Below are positions 17,158-25,842 of a DNA stretch of 64,000 nucleotides, one piece after another. The notes beneath the pieces are model-generated. The model had not been told where the DNA came from. It ran no database searches and saw only the letters and a program-made list of their open reading frames with translations. A program made the position numbers and the translations under genes. The DNA is from Opitutaceae bacterium TAV5 (GTDB lineage: Bacteria > Verrucomicrobiota > Verrucomicrobiia > Opitutales > Opitutaceae), in the NCBI GenBank assembly GCA_000242935.3, contig CP007053.1, positions 6,743,001-6,807,000 of the forward strand. The letters run 5' to 3'. Within the stretch, counting starts at the first letter, position 1. Each line of letters begins with the position of its first letter.

Positions 17158-18423
17158 TCATGCCCGGTAGTAGCGTTCAGGAGAATTTTGCAGAAATCCG
17201 CGGGTATCGACAACCGGTGCGTTGAGGCCACGAAAATCGTAATCCCTGAATTCATGGTGGGCGGTAGCGATCAAATAAAGATCATAACCTGGCTCAAAAA
17301 CGACTGTACGGCGACCAGCGTATTCCGGGTGTTCACGTGTCAACGGAATCACCGGAATGTAGGGATCGTGATAACTGACGACCCCCCCCTGCTCCTCCAG
17401 CAATTGGATCAGTTTATAGCTGGGTGACTCACGGTCATCCTCGACATCCGGCTTGTAGGCCAACCCTAGCAGCAGAATACGGGTACCCTTCAGGGCCTTG
17501 CCTTCGTGGTTGAGTGCTTCCGTAACACGCTGCACAACATAGCCAGGCATGGCGGTGTTGATTTCCCCCGCCAATTCAATGAATTTCGTATTCTGACCAT
17601 ATTCCCTCGCCTTCCAGGTCAGGTAAAATGGGTCGATCGGGATGCAGTGTCCGCCAAGGCCTGGTCCGGGATAAAAGGGCATGAACCCGAAGGGCTTGGT
17701 CTTGGCGGCATGGATGACCTCCCAGATATCGATTCCCATCTTGGCATAGACCACCTTCAATTCATTCACCAAGGCGATGTTGACGGAGCGGAAGATGTTT
17801 TCAGTCAGCTTGGTGGCCTCGGCCGTCCGGCAGGATGACACCGGAACCACCTGATCCACGGCACGGGAGTAGAGTGCCTTCGCCTTTTCAAGGCAGGCAG
17901 ATGTGTAGCCGCCGACCACCTTGGGGATGATTTTGACTTGGCTGTCGGGGTTGCCAGGGTCCTCCCTCTCGGGACTGTAGGCTAGGTGGAAATCTGTTCC
18001 AGCTTTCAACCCGCTCCCCTCTTCGAGAACGCGGCGCAGTTCATCTTCCGTGGTGCCCGGATAGGTCGTTGATTCGAGCACAACAAGGCTTCCCCGCTGC
18101 AGATGCGGCGCAATCGCGCGTCCGGTATTCAATACATAGGAGATATCTGGTTCGCGGTATTTGTTGAGAGGAGTCGGTACACAGATGATGGCCGCGTCCG
18201 CCTTGGCCACTTCGGAAAAATCCGTAGATGCGCGGAAATGTCCGGAATCCACCGCCGCACGGATACGGGGAGACGGAATGTGCTTGAAGTAGGTTTCCCC
18301 CTGATTCAGCTTATCTGTCTTTTCCGGATCGATATCGAGTCCGGTGACGGCAACGCCTGCTTCAGCAAAAGTCAGTGAAAGCGGTAAACCCACATAGCCG
18401 AGCCCTATGATGGTAATATTCAT
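17158..18423 (-). CDS. wecC: Nucleotide-sugar dehydrogenase (UDP-ManNAc/UDP-GlcNAc 6-dehydrogenase type)
   Basis: 421 residues. Oxidises the C6 hydroxyl of a UDP-N-acetylhexosamine to a uronic acid with two NAD+. N-terminal Rossmann domain MNITIIGLGYVGLPLSLTFA, CVPTPLNKYREPDISYVLN, and VVLESTTYPGTTEDELRRVL typical of WbpA/WecC/TviB. Central helix region AEATKLTENIFRSVNIALVN; catalytic Cys in FYPGPGLGGHCIPIDPFYLT; C-terminal RILLLGLAYKPDVEDDRESP. The start at 18423 fits the family. Its former partner wecB is only a remnant here, so the substrate is either UDP-GlcNAc or UDP-ManNAc supplied by an epimerase elsewhere. Confidence 0.88.
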   Translation of the reverse strand: MNITIIGLGYVGLPLSLTFAEAGVAVTGLDIDPEKTDKLNQGETYFKHIPSPRIRAAVDSGHFRASTDFSEVAKADAAIICVPTPLNKYREPDISYVLNTGRAIAPHLQRGSLVVLESTTYPGTTEDELRRVLEEGSGLKAGTDFHLAYSPEREDPGNPDSQVKIIPKVVGGYTSACLEKAKALYSRAVDQVVPVSSCRTAEATKLTENIFRSVNIALVNELKVVYAKMGIDIWEVIHAAKTKPFGFMPFYPGPGLGGHCIPIDPFYLTWKAREYGQNTKFIELAGEINTAMPGYVVQRVTEALNHEGKALKGTRILLLGLAYKPDVEDDRESPSYKLIQLLEEQGGVVSYHDPYIPVIPLTREHPEYAGRRTVVFEPGYDLYLIATAHHEFRDYDFRGLNAPVVDTRGFLQNSPERYYRA

Positions 18424-18526
18424 GAAAGTTTCGATTGGTTGGAAATTAGGCGCCATTATTAATCATGATGACTTCACTGTTCGAATAGGCCTGATCCAAG
18501 ACACTCTAGATCGTCTCGATCACATA

Positions 18527-18565
18527 CTTTTCCGTATTATAGCAAAGGATTATAATACGGAAAAG
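18527..18565. repeat. Perfect 15-bp inverted repeat
   Basis: CTTTTCCGTATTATA (18527-18541) and TATAATACGGAAAAG (18551-18565) are exact reverse complements around a 9-base loop. It lies just upstream of the wecC-type gene. No T-tract follows on either strand, so it is better read as a protein-binding site or transcript hairpin than as a terminator. Confidence 0.6.
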
Positions 18566-18704
18566 AGACTGAGGCATGAGTGATAAATTATAAGCCAAGA
18601 GGCAGGAAGTTGTGTGCTGAGAGTTTTGAATTGGAGTATTCTTTGTTCATTCTGGTTCCCTAATTCTACCCTGTGAGACGAAATAGCAGTATGAGCTTGG
18701 TATT

Positions 18705-18803
18705 CTATATTGCCTGCCTGAACTCCTTCACTTCCTGCCACATTGCCGTAGTTTTTCTTTTGAGGTCTTTGGAGGCGGCAGTGATGCGAGCTATAATCTT
18801 CAT
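18705..18803 (-). CDS. Possible 32-aa peptide
   Basis: Encodes MKIIARITAASKDLKRKTTA and then MWQEVKEFRQAI. It is basic and amphipathic rather than membrane-spanning. Its ATG overlaps the TGA of the 58-residue frame upstream (ATGA). No homologue recognised. The downstream 180 bases in all frames are broken by stops, so this could be the start of a decayed gene. Confidence 0.25.
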   Translation of the reverse strand: MKIIARITAASKDLKRKTTAMWQEVKEFRQAI

Positions 18804-18976
18804 GCTCCGGCATTCCTAAAAATGGTCGCAAATTTCCCTGTTTCTTCCAGATCGGGCAGGTGTACGATCTTCGCCAATTTAGAGAAGAGAAATCCGCCGA
18901 AGCGACAAAGCATGCGGAAAAGCCGCCAGTTGAAAACGAAGGTCGGCCGCCACGGTGAGAGTGGCCAAGTCAGCAT
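18800..18976 (-). CDS. Small hypothetical protein (58 aa)
   Basis: 58 residues: MLTWPLSPWRPTFVFNWRLF, then RMLCRFGGFLFSKLAKIVHL and PDLEETGKFATIFRNAGA. Tryptophan- and arginine-rich, with an amphipathic middle that could lie on the membrane. Its ATG sits inside the last codons of the upstream glycosyltransferase (overlap 18970-18976), so coupled translation is possible. No family recognised; it may equally be a fragment of a lost gene. Confidence 0.35.
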   Translation of the reverse strand: MLTWPLSPWRPTFVFNWRLFRMLCRFGGFLFSKLAKIVHLPDLEETGKFATIFRNAGA

Positions 18977-20175
18977 GACGTTATCTGCTTTTGATATAAA
19001 TATTCGAAAGCATCCAGCATTCCATCAATCGAAAAATATTTTTCTACAAATGATCTTCCACGCCGGCCGAATTCGGGAATCAGTTCACGATTTCTCTCGA
19101 AAAATCGGATCGCTTCCTTGATCGCCGCTACATCACCAGGTGGACACAAGCGGCCTGTTTCTCCGTCAATCAAGCTCTCGGACACTCCTCCAATAGAGGA
19201 TCCTATCACCGGCAAGCCACTTGCTTGGGCTTCTGCAAAAACCACCCCTTGCGTTTCCACCCTGCCAGTGGAAGCGACCACTCCGGTCAAAGCGAACAGA
19301 TGTGCGCTCTCCATTTCCTTTGAAACTTCAACGGAGGTCAGCGCACCAAGCAGTTGAATATGGTCATTCGATTCACTCTGTATGATTTGGGCCATCAAAT
19401 CTCCACGTAAATATCCTTCACCCACGATCCTGAGAATAATATCCAACCCCTCCTCACGTAATTCTGTCACCGCTTGGATAAGATGGCAATGCCCCTTCAT
19501 TTCATCCAGCCTTCCCACCGAAAGCATTCGCAGGGGCGTCCCTGCTTCCCTATTTTTTTCCCAATATGGAAAAGCGGCCAGATCGATTCCCATGGGAATC
19601 TGTGAGAGGTACGCCTCTTCCGCCCCCAGATTGATCAAGCGCCGCCGCATGAAATCAGACCCCACTGTATGCCGCCACCCCGCCTGGAACAGATCACGAA
19701 ACATGCCCTCTCCGCAAAAACGGGGCGCCATGTTCGCATCGTAGCCGTGCCAAGTTACGACCACCGGTCTCTGGAAACCGATCCGGTGTAGTTGTCGGGC
19801 TAAAGTTCCAAAATGAATATGGATGATATCTGGTGCTAGCTTCGCTAATGCTTCGCTCTGGAAAATTGCGGAAACAGCCCCTGGATCGTGCCAAGGTGGG
19901 GATAGCCTCAGCCAACGGATTGTCGACGGTTTTCGGCACAGTAATCCGACCAACTGGCCGAGTTTGCGAAGTTTGTTGCCGGAAAGCCCTTTACATACCG
20001 GCATCGCAATCCCTTGGATGCTCAGCTCTTCCAGTTCCGCCGCCGAAATCCCCTCTCCTGGTCCGGAACTCAGCACTGTAACTCGGTGCCCGCGCCGGAT
20101 TAACCCCAGCGCGTGTTCGCGGATGAAGGTTGCGGAACGGGTGGGAAAGTTTCCCGGGACTAAGCAAATGTGCAT
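18970..20175 (-). CDS. GT4 family glycosyltransferase
   Basis: 401 residues. N-domain MHICLVPGNFPTRSATFIRE with PDIIHIHFGTLARQLHR and VVVTWHGYDANMAPRFCGEG, as in colanic-acid/amylovoran transferases of the WcaL/AmsK kind. C-domain PLRMLSVGRLDEMKGHCHLI, LDIILRIVGEGYLRGDL, HIQLLGALTSVEVSKEMESA, RVETQGVVFAEAQASGLPVI with the E..E pair, and GETGRLCPPGDVAAIKEAI. Nine more codons are open upstream. It lies after the FkbM remnant and before two small overlapping frames. Confidence 0.92.
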   Translation of the reverse strand: MHICLVPGNFPTRSATFIREHALGLIRRGHRVTVLSSGPGEGISAAELEELSIQGIAMPVCKGLSGNKLRKLGQLVGLLCRKPSTIRWLRLSPPWHDPGAVSAIFQSEALAKLAPDIIHIHFGTLARQLHRIGFQRPVVVTWHGYDANMAPRFCGEGMFRDLFQAGWRHTVGSDFMRRRLINLGAEEAYLSQIPMGIDLAAFPYWEKNREAGTPLRMLSVGRLDEMKGHCHLIQAVTELREEGLDIILRIVGEGYLRGDLMAQIIQSESNDHIQLLGALTSVEVSKEMESAHLFALTGVVASTGRVETQGVVFAEAQASGLPVIGSSIGGVSESLIDGETGRLCPPGDVAAIKEAIRFFERNRELIPEFGRRGRSFVEKYFSIDGMLDAFEYLYQKQITSC

Positions 20176-20248
20176 GGAAATTATTTTGATACGAAATTCC
20201 ACATTTCAGAAAAACGTCTTCAATCAAGACTACGGTAAATCCTTGACC

Positions 20249-20646
20249 TCAAATCAGAAAAGAGCCTCGGAGGCTTAACAGAAACATGTAATTATCGCTT
20301 CCTCCTTTCGGATCACCAATTTGCCCATATCCCAAGCCCTTAAGTATATCATTACATTGCCGATAATTATCATCCGATATTTCCACCCAAATCGTAGGTT
20401 TAAATTCACTCAAAACATTTTCCCGCTATTCAGAACATCAACCTCATATCCCTCAGTATCAATCTTAACCAGATCAACAATTTTCAAACTGAATTTTGAT
20501 GCACAGAAATCATCCAATGTCGTCATACGCACACGAACCACATCATTATTTCCATCTATATCGGAAGTTATCCGGCTTGGAGAAGTGAGAAAACAACCAA
20601 TTGATTGTTCCGGGAATCGGCGCCGTTTACCCTGACATGGAGACAT
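20249..20646 (-). pseudogene. FkbM-type methyltransferase fragment, frameshifted
   Basis: The first frame encodes DGNNDVVRVRMTTLDDFC and VDLVKIDTEGYEVDVLNSGK, the core of FkbM methyltransferases (D-x-E-G-x-E motif), then stops after MF. The next frame continues the same protein: VLSEFKPTIWVEISDDNYRQ, then CNDILKGLGYGQIGD and SDNYMFLLSLRG, ending at 20249. So there is a frameshift near 20415, and the N-terminal half (SAM-binding region) is absent upstream. It is non-functional as read, unless the shift is a sequencing error and the head is elsewhere. Confidence 0.75.
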
Positions 20647-20658
20647 GATTCATGCGGG

Positions 20659-21579
20659 TTATGCATAAGGCCGGGAAGACTTAAACTTTTTGTGGGCTTT
20701 GCACAATCCAAGTTGCCACGCCTCCCAAAGGCGACGATCCACATCTCCAGTAAGGAACGCTCTTGTTTTACGCAAAGCTACCCGGAATTTCCCTTTTTGC
20801 GGCTCTGGGGAGGGTAATCCGATCACTTTATGGTGGATCGCTTTCGAATATGCTGCCATTTCAATAAGTTTCTCCATGTAGGGAATTGTATAGCGCTGTT
20901 GAGGAATCATATGATCAAGCTCCAGCTCCGGGAAAACACCTTTCCCATAGCCGTTCCGGCAAGCTGAATATGCCATATCGATATCCTCGCCACTCATTAA
21001 GCTATTTCCCTTCCGACCAAGCCCCGATCTTTCTTGGTTTTTTGTCACTTCCTCAACCCACAAGACGGCGACGGATCTTAGAATGGCCATTCCGGCGCCA
21101 ATGGGTGTACTTGCAGCATGCAATGGATCATTAGACCACCTGAGTTCCATTATGTCACGCACGCCAACCCAGCCTTTGTGGCGTTCAAACCAGCTTGGGG
21201 GAGGTGATTCATAAATGCCTTTGCAGCTTCCTCCGAATATGCCAAGATTAGGATGACTCTTGGTTAAGCTTAGCGCCTTATCAAGGTAATCAAACCTCAG
21301 CGCGTTGTCATCATCCACAAACACAAGAAGGTTTCCTTTTGACTCACTGATGCCGCGTATGCGGGCGGGAGTGAGGCCGAGTTCGTCTTCACGGATATGA
21401 CGGGAGTGGGGATGCCAGGAAAGATCCCATTTCCCTGCAAGTGCTTCTTTGGAAACGTTGTCGATAAGGAGCAATTCCCATCGGTCTTTGGATAGGGTCT
21501 GTTTGTCGAGCGCTGACAGAACACGGCGAAGATAGTCCTCGTGGGGATTGTGCGTGCAGATAATAACGGAGAGGTCCAT
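20659..21579 (-). CDS. GT2 family glycosyltransferase
   Basis: 306 residues. MDLSVIICTHNPHEDYLRRV, WELLLIDNVSKEALAG, ARIRGISESKGNLLVFVDDD (DDD metal-binding motif) and NLGIFGGSCKG, then GAGMAILRSVAVLWVEEV and LMSGEDIDMAYSACRNGY carrying the ED catalytic region. Inverting GT-A enzyme for the polysaccharide repeat unit. No membrane helix. The donor sugar is not predictable. It is followed by the FkbM remnant 12 bases later. Confidence 0.9.
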   Translation of the reverse strand: MDLSVIICTHNPHEDYLRRVLSALDKQTLSKDRWELLLIDNVSKEALAGKWDLSWHPHSRHIREDELGLTPARIRGISESKGNLLVFVDDDNALRFDYLDKALSLTKSHPNLGIFGGSCKGIYESPPPSWFERHKGWVGVRDIMELRWSNDPLHAASTPIGAGMAILRSVAVLWVEEVTKNQERSGLGRKGNSLMSGEDIDMAYSACRNGYGKGVFPELELDHMIPQQRYTIPYMEKLIEMAAYSKAIHHKVIGLPSPEPQKGKFRVALRKTRAFLTGDVDRRLWEAWQLGLCKAHKKFKSSRPYA

Positions 21580-21658
21580 GGATCGGAAGCTGGTAGCTAA
21601 AATGAAAATACAGAGAATTTCGGAAATCGGAAACTATTAGGCACTCCCAAGCCTTTTA

Positions 21659-22423
21659 CTATTGATGAGATATGGGGACACGATCATACATCAGTTTCCT
21701 TTTAAGTTTTGCAACTGCCGCCTGCAACGGCGTCGTTACATACCACCCAACCGGCATCCGTCCATGTTCGATAGCAAAGGTGTGCTCCTTTAGTTTTTGG
21801 TTCGACTTGATCATGGGAAGCATAGCCGGATGAATGACCGATGGTATCCTTTTTTCGTGTCCGGCGAGATTAGCATCACGAATAGCCACAAAAATATTTT
21901 GCCGATACCAAGGCTCAATATCTCCATGGGTCCAGATCAGCCACCGCACATCATCCGAGCATGCAAATCCATGCCGATTAAATAATTGTTGCCAATAAAC
22001 TGGCCACTGGCAATTGACATGATGCTGCCCCGGCTGATCAGGGCACGCGGCGGAAAAGATGATTTTGTCGGAATGCTTCGTTAGTGAGGAGACCAGTGTC
22101 TCCGCATGCGCTTCATCCAAATGCTCCGCGACCTCCAGGCAGAGCGCGACATCAAATTTCCTGCCCAGATTCCAAGCCTGTGTGAGGTCTTGACAAAAAA
22201 AGTGTTCTTTCGGAAATAGCAAGGTGCTTCCCGGAATTGGTACCCCATCCAAACCTTGATAGTCTGTGATTCCCATGTCGATTGCCGCGCGGAGCCATGT
22301 CCCCAGTCCGCAGCCTACATCCAGCAGGCTGGAGGGCATATGGGGGCCAAACAATGCTGGTAAAGCAGTCCGTGGACCCTTCTGCGTGTGAAGATTTCGG
22401 GAATGAGTGTAGTCGATCGGCAT
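21659..22423 (-). CDS. SAM-dependent methyltransferase (Methyltransf_11/23 type)
   Basis: 254 residues. SAM motif I SSLLDVGCGLGTWLRAAIDM (about 31-50), beta-2 YQGLDG, and motif post-I FDVALCLEVAEHLDEAHAET. The VAEHL signature and C-terminal catalytic region PGQHHVNCQWPVYWQQLFNR are common in methyltransferases found beside Wzm/Wzt exporters, where some cap the polymer end. It sits immediately downstream of wzt in the operon. Capping is an inference from position. Confidence 0.82.
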   Translation of the reverse strand: MPIDYTHSRNLHTQKGPRTALPALFGPHMPSSLLDVGCGLGTWLRAAIDMGITDYQGLDGVPIPGSTLLFPKEHFFCQDLTQAWNLGRKFDVALCLEVAEHLDEAHAETLVSSLTKHSDKIIFSAACPDQPGQHHVNCQWPVYWQQLFNRHGFACSDDVRWLIWTHGDIEPWYRQNIFVAIRDANLAGHEKRIPSVIHPAMLPMIKSNQKLKEHTFAIEHGRMPVGWYVTTPLQAAVAKLKRKLMYDRVPISHQ

Positions 22424-22448
22424 ATGCTGAGCTGAAATTTACTATAGC

Positions 22449-23690
22449 CTATTCAATTGACCAATTTGGTATAGCATCAATGTATCCAATGACTGATGAA
22501 GGAGGTGAAAGAGAGGGAGAAGTGTCCTCCTTGAAGGAGAATTCCAATGCATCAATTTTTTGGTCATGATCTTGATGCCACTCTCCCAGCCATACAGACA
22601 CTCGATATCGGCCAGGAAGCAAGGGCATCTTATGGCATTTGAAATGAATTGTTCCACACAGTCCTCCTTTCAATTTTTCCACGGTTGGGTGCATCCGCAA
22701 ATTGGAACCATAGACTGGATCGCCAGACGAAGAAGTTAAAACAACTCCTGGGACAGGTGCGAAATCACTAAACGGAGAAACATAATCAATTGATATATCT
22801 ATATCTCCTCTACGGGCTTTCGTTCGATCAATTGACACCCCAACAATACATGGCCTGTTGCTCTCCTTTTCAAATTGTATCTTACGACAATCATTGATGG
22901 CATCCCCTAAATAGCAGCCTATACAAGAGTGAATCGTTCCGATATGGGAAATAGTGCCAGAATGAAGAAGTATGCCTTCCTTGCACAGCTGCCTTAATGT
23001 TTGTAATTGATGGCTCACAAACAAAACCGTGCGCCCCCCTTTTGCCACATCCTGCATTTTGCCTAGGCACTTCTTTTGAAACTCGGCATCCCCCACCGCC
23101 AGCACCTCGTCTATGACGAGAATTTCCGGTTCCAAATGGGCTGCCACGGCAAAGGCGAGGCGGACATACATGCCGGAGGAATAGCGTTTGACGGGCGTAT
23201 CCAGAAATTTCTCCACGCCAGCGAAATCCACGATTTCGTCGAATTTCCATTTAATCTCTGCTCGCGCCATACCGAGGATGGCGCCATTGAGGAAGATGTT
23301 TTCCCGCCCAGTGAGTTCGGGATGGAAACCGGTGCCGACCTCCAGGAGCGACGCCACTCGCCCGCGCAGGGTGACACGGCCTTCGGTCGGTTCGGTGATG
23401 CGGGAGAGAATCTTGAGCAGGGTGCTTTTCCCTGCTCCGTTGCGGCCGATGATACCGAGCACCTCGCCACGCTTGACCTCGAAGGAAACGTCCTTCAGCG
23501 CCCAGAATTCCTCGATCTCGTCACCCTGGACGATCTGGCGTCCACGCATCATATCGAGGGCCTTGCGGGTGAAGTTTTTCCCGTGGCGGACAAGGGTGTC
23601 GCGCAAGGCGTGGTAGCGTTCCCGCGGCCCCTCGTGACCGACCAGGTAGCGCTTGGAAAGATTTTCGACGGAGATGACGGTGTCACTCAT
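22449..23690 (-). CDS. wzt: ABC polysaccharide exporter, ATP-binding subunit Wzt
   Basis: 413 residues. Powers export of a lipid-linked polysaccharide across the inner membrane with Wzm. Walker A GRNGAGKST (82-90), signature YSSGMYVRLAF (170-180), Walker B EILVIDEVLAVGD (189-201) and switch His in LFVSHQLQTLRQL. Long length and a C-terminal beta-sandwich-like domain (about 260-413) match Wzt proteins that recognise the polymer end. The C-domain ends in low-complexity Ser/Pro. It pairs with the permease at 23887-24795; a repeat element separates the two genes. Confidence 0.92.
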   Translation of the reverse strand: MSDTVISVENLSKRYLVGHEGPRERYHALRDTLVRHGKNFTRKALDMMRGRQIVQGDEIEEFWALKDVSFEVKRGEVLGIIGRNGAGKSTLLKILSRITEPTEGRVTLRGRVASLLEVGTGFHPELTGRENIFLNGAILGMARAEIKWKFDEIVDFAGVEKFLDTPVKRYSSGMYVRLAFAVAAHLEPEILVIDEVLAVGDAEFQKKCLGKMQDVAKGGRTVLFVSHQLQTLRQLCKEGILLHSGTISHIGTIHSCIGCYLGDAINDCRKIQFEKESNRPCIVGVSIDRTKARRGDIDISIDYVSPFSDFAPVPGVVLTSSSGDPVYGSNLRMHPTVEKLKGGLCGTIHFKCHKMPLLPGRYRVSVWLGEWHQDHDQKIDALEFSFKEDTSPSLSPPSSVIGYIDAIPNWSIE

Positions 23691-23734
23691 GAACGACTGG
23701 ATTTGGAAAAACTGGATTGTCTCAAGGGCGGCTC

Positions 23735-23872
23735 TAAAAATTAACCGCGAAGGATACGAAGATCAGAAAAAGAACCATTTATCTTTCATAATTTATTGTA
23801 TGTAAATTGATTGAGAATATTATCTGAGTCTTGATTGCTTGGTGCCTTTGGCGTCCTTCGCGGTAAAAAAAT
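23735..23872. repeat. Inverted-repeat element E (ACCGCGAAGG arms)
   Basis: Left arm TTAACCGCGAAGGATACGAA, right arm GGCGTCCTTCGCGGTAAAAA, reverse complements around an AT-rich centre. It is inserted between wzm and wzt and has no coding content. It belongs to the family of elements whose arms hold CGCnAA units. Confidence 0.7.
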
Positions 23873-23886
23873 CTTCAGGAGTTCCC

Positions 23887-24795
23887 TCAAATCAGATCCG
23901 CGAAGCTTTTCTCCATCTTGCGGAACTGGCGGATGCCGAGCCACAGGAAGAAGGCTGTCACAATCATGCCAATGCCGAACGAACGCGGATCGAATGCAGC
24001 ATCGTGTCCAAGAATGCACCAACGGAAGCCGTCAATGACGCCGACCATTGGGTTGAGGGAATAGAGGAGACGCCATTTTTCAGGGATGACGGAGGAGGAA
24101 AAACCCACCGGAGAGACATAAAGGCCGAACTGAACAAGGAAGGGAATGACGTAGCGGAAATCGCGGTATCTGACGTTGAGCGAGGTGATCCAGAGACCGG
24201 GGCCGAGCGAGGCGGCAAAGGCGAGAAGCACGAAAACGGGGAGGAGGAAAATCTGCCATCCGGGCAGGAATTGATACCACAGCATCATCCCCGCAAGGAT
24301 GGCGAAACTGATGAGAAAATCGACAAAGGCAACGACGACAGTGGCGGTGGGGACGATGAGGCGGGGGAAATAGACTTTGCTAATAAGGTTGGCACTGGAG
24401 ACGAGGCTGTTGGATGCCTCGGAAAGGGCGGTGGCAAAGAAGGTCCAAGGCAGCATGCCGGCGAAGACCATGAGGGCGTAGGGGGCGGCGCCTTCGCTGG
24501 GGAGCTTGGCTACTTTCCCGAAAATGATCGTGAAAACGACCATCGTCAGGAATGGGCGAATCAAGGCCCAGGCGACACCGATGATGGTCTGCTTATAGCG
24601 GACGGAAATATCGCGCCAAGCAAGAACCTGAAAGAGTTCGCGGTAGCGCCAGAGGTCGCGCCAGTAGTTTTTCTCGGCGCGGCCGGGTTCGAGGATGAGA
24701 GTGACTGGATGAGGGCCCACGGCTATGAATTCTTCGTTGATTGAGACGGACGCTGGACGCTGTACGGAAAATGCTGAGGCCCTCGCAGTCGCCAT
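23887..24795 (-). CDS. wzm: ABC polysaccharide exporter, permease Wzm
   Basis: 302 residues when started at MATARASAFS (24795). An ABC-2 type permease with six predicted helices: WRDISVRYKQTIIGVAWALI, ALMVFAGMLPWTFFATALSE, VYFPRLIVPTATVVVAFVDF, and VQFGLYVSPVGFSSSVIPEK with the conserved SP(V)..S motif, then YSLNPMVGVIDGFRWCIL. It forms the channel used with Wzt. The open frame continues 63 codons upstream, but these overlap a remnant gene in another frame, so the shorter start is preferred. Export by ABC and the presence of Wzy-type proteins in one locus is unusual. Confidence 0.9.
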   Translation of the reverse strand: MATARASAFSVQRPASVSINEEFIAVGPHPVTLILEPGRAEKNYWRDLWRYRELFQVLAWRDISVRYKQTIIGVAWALIRPFLTMVVFTIIFGKVAKLPSEGAAPYALMVFAGMLPWTFFATALSEASNSLVSSANLISKVYFPRLIVPTATVVVAFVDFLISFAILAGMMLWYQFLPGWQIFLLPVFVLLAFAASLGPGLWITSLNVRYRDFRYVIPFLVQFGLYVSPVGFSSSVIPEKWRLLYSLNPMVGVIDGFRWCILGHDAAFDPRSFGIGMIVTAFFLWLGIRQFRKMEKSFADLI

Positions 24796-25112
24796 GCCAG
24801 CAGGCCTCCCACAGATTTCAGGGTCTGCTTCCACGATAATTCCATAGGATGACGCAGCACGCCAAGACTTGGCACATCGATACGCAGTCGAGTTTCGAGG
24901 CTGAGGCGTTTGTGCGCACATTGAAGTTGGGAATGGTCGCGACCGTGGATGACGATCACCTCTCCTTCCACCACCGATGGGCAATAATGCATGAGATTAT
25001 AGTCGTGAGGTAGGCAAGCCGAACGCAGATCGCTTTCGTAGAGAAGCACACGAAGGCACTTTTGATCCCATATGCGTCCCTCTTGTGTGATTACCTGATC
25101 TCCAAACTTCGC
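24723..25112 (-). pseudogene. Truncated nucleotide-sugar transferase-like remnant
   Basis: The frame carries FGDQVITQEGRIWDQKCLRV, LLYESDLRSACLPHDYN and GEVIVIHGRDHSQLQ, which resembles the C-terminal part of GT8-like nucleotide-diphospho-sugar transferases (GDQ..., L-P-x-(D/E)-Y-N, HGR). An in-frame TAG precedes it at 25113-25115 and no upstream head exists. The 3' end overlaps the start of wzm. The break lies right beside the foreign-looking membrane cassette, so that insertion may have removed its 5' part. Confidence 0.5.
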
Positions 25113-25127
25113 CTATATATCGAAACA

Positions 25128-25607
25128 TTACGCATCCTTTTTTATGTATATCAACTCCTTCCATTCTCCTAAAGTCGGAACCGTACAGAGGCTTAATAAA
25201 ACGGTTGAAGCAGCCTGAGCAGCATCATCAACATCAAAATCATTTTTATTCATCAAACTTGCTACTGCTGATCCAAATTTGAGGGTAAAAATCCCATTCA
25301 TTACTGTACTAATACCCATAGCAGCTAAGGTGCCTGCCCCCGGTATCAGATGAAAAATCCATGTCGCAACCTTACAGCCACCGTAGTAGCCCACAAATCC
25401 GGTTCCGATTGTGCTTATGAATTTCTTGGCAAAAGCAGAATCTACCATGTGACCCGACTTATTTGCAATGGATATGAACATTGTCGTCCATATGCCTGCT
25501 ATTGCACCAGCATCAAATGGTCCGGAAAAAGCGCCGAGGGGGCCGGCTGCCAAGGATGCGATTACTCCGCTACTAATGATTTTTTTATATTTTTCCGGTA
25601 TAGCCAT
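25128..25607 (-). CDS. DUF697-like glycine-rich membrane protein
   Basis: 159 residues with several hydrophobic, glycine-rich segments: GVIASLAAGPLGAFSGPFDA, then IGTGFVGYYGGCKVATWIF and HLIPGAGTLAAMGISTVMNG. The GYYxG...IPGxGT pattern is like the C-terminal membrane part of DUF697/YcjF-type proteins. It shares that pattern with the protein at 26272-26847 and is probably its paralogue. Third gene of a minus-strand cassette, after a 235-bp gap. Lower GC than the EPS genes. Function unknown; it is unrelated in sequence to polysaccharide export. Confidence 0.7.
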   Translation of the reverse strand: MAIPEKYKKIISSGVIASLAAGPLGAFSGPFDAGAIAGIWTTMFISIANKSGHMVDSAFAKKFISTIGTGFVGYYGGCKVATWIFHLIPGAGTLAAMGISTVMNGIFTLKFGSAVASLMNKNDFDVDDAAQAASTVLLSLCTVPTLGEWKELIYIKKDA

Positions 25608-25686
25608 ATAATAGAGGTTTCTTGCTATTTATTCATGTATCAGACTAAAACTCTCTGCCTCCAAGCGGTAACAGGTTAGCGTAGTT

Positions 25687-25753
25687 CGGAGCCTTAGTTC
25701 GAACCGTGAGGAGTGGAAGGACCGGGAACCGGGTGACTTGGGCTAAAGCTCCG
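25687..25753. other. GC-rich intergenic segment with possible stem
   Basis: The 235-bp space between two membrane genes contains CGGAGC (25687-25692) and GCTCCG (25748-25753), which pair, with inner TTAG/CTAA and a CCGG-GAA-CCGG hairpin. It is GC-richer than both neighbours. It could be a structured RNA, part of a leader, or leftover sequence. No known RNA family recognised. Confidence 0.25.
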
Positions 25754-25842
25754 AAGGGAACTCCCTTTCCAAGAAATTGCCTAACATGGCCTTCACTGGC
25801 AGAGTTTATCCACACGTTATTCGAGGTCGTCCTGCATCCTGC

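Noticed and set aside
18550-18831. 93-codon minus-strand frame
   Set aside because: Overlaps better small frames and the palindrome; no hydrophobic core or motif.
25640-25810. Possible group II intron, retron or other structured RNA
   Set aside because: Only a short stem and a CCGG hairpin are visible. No domain V-like sequence and no reverse transcriptase nearby; listed as an unassigned segment only.
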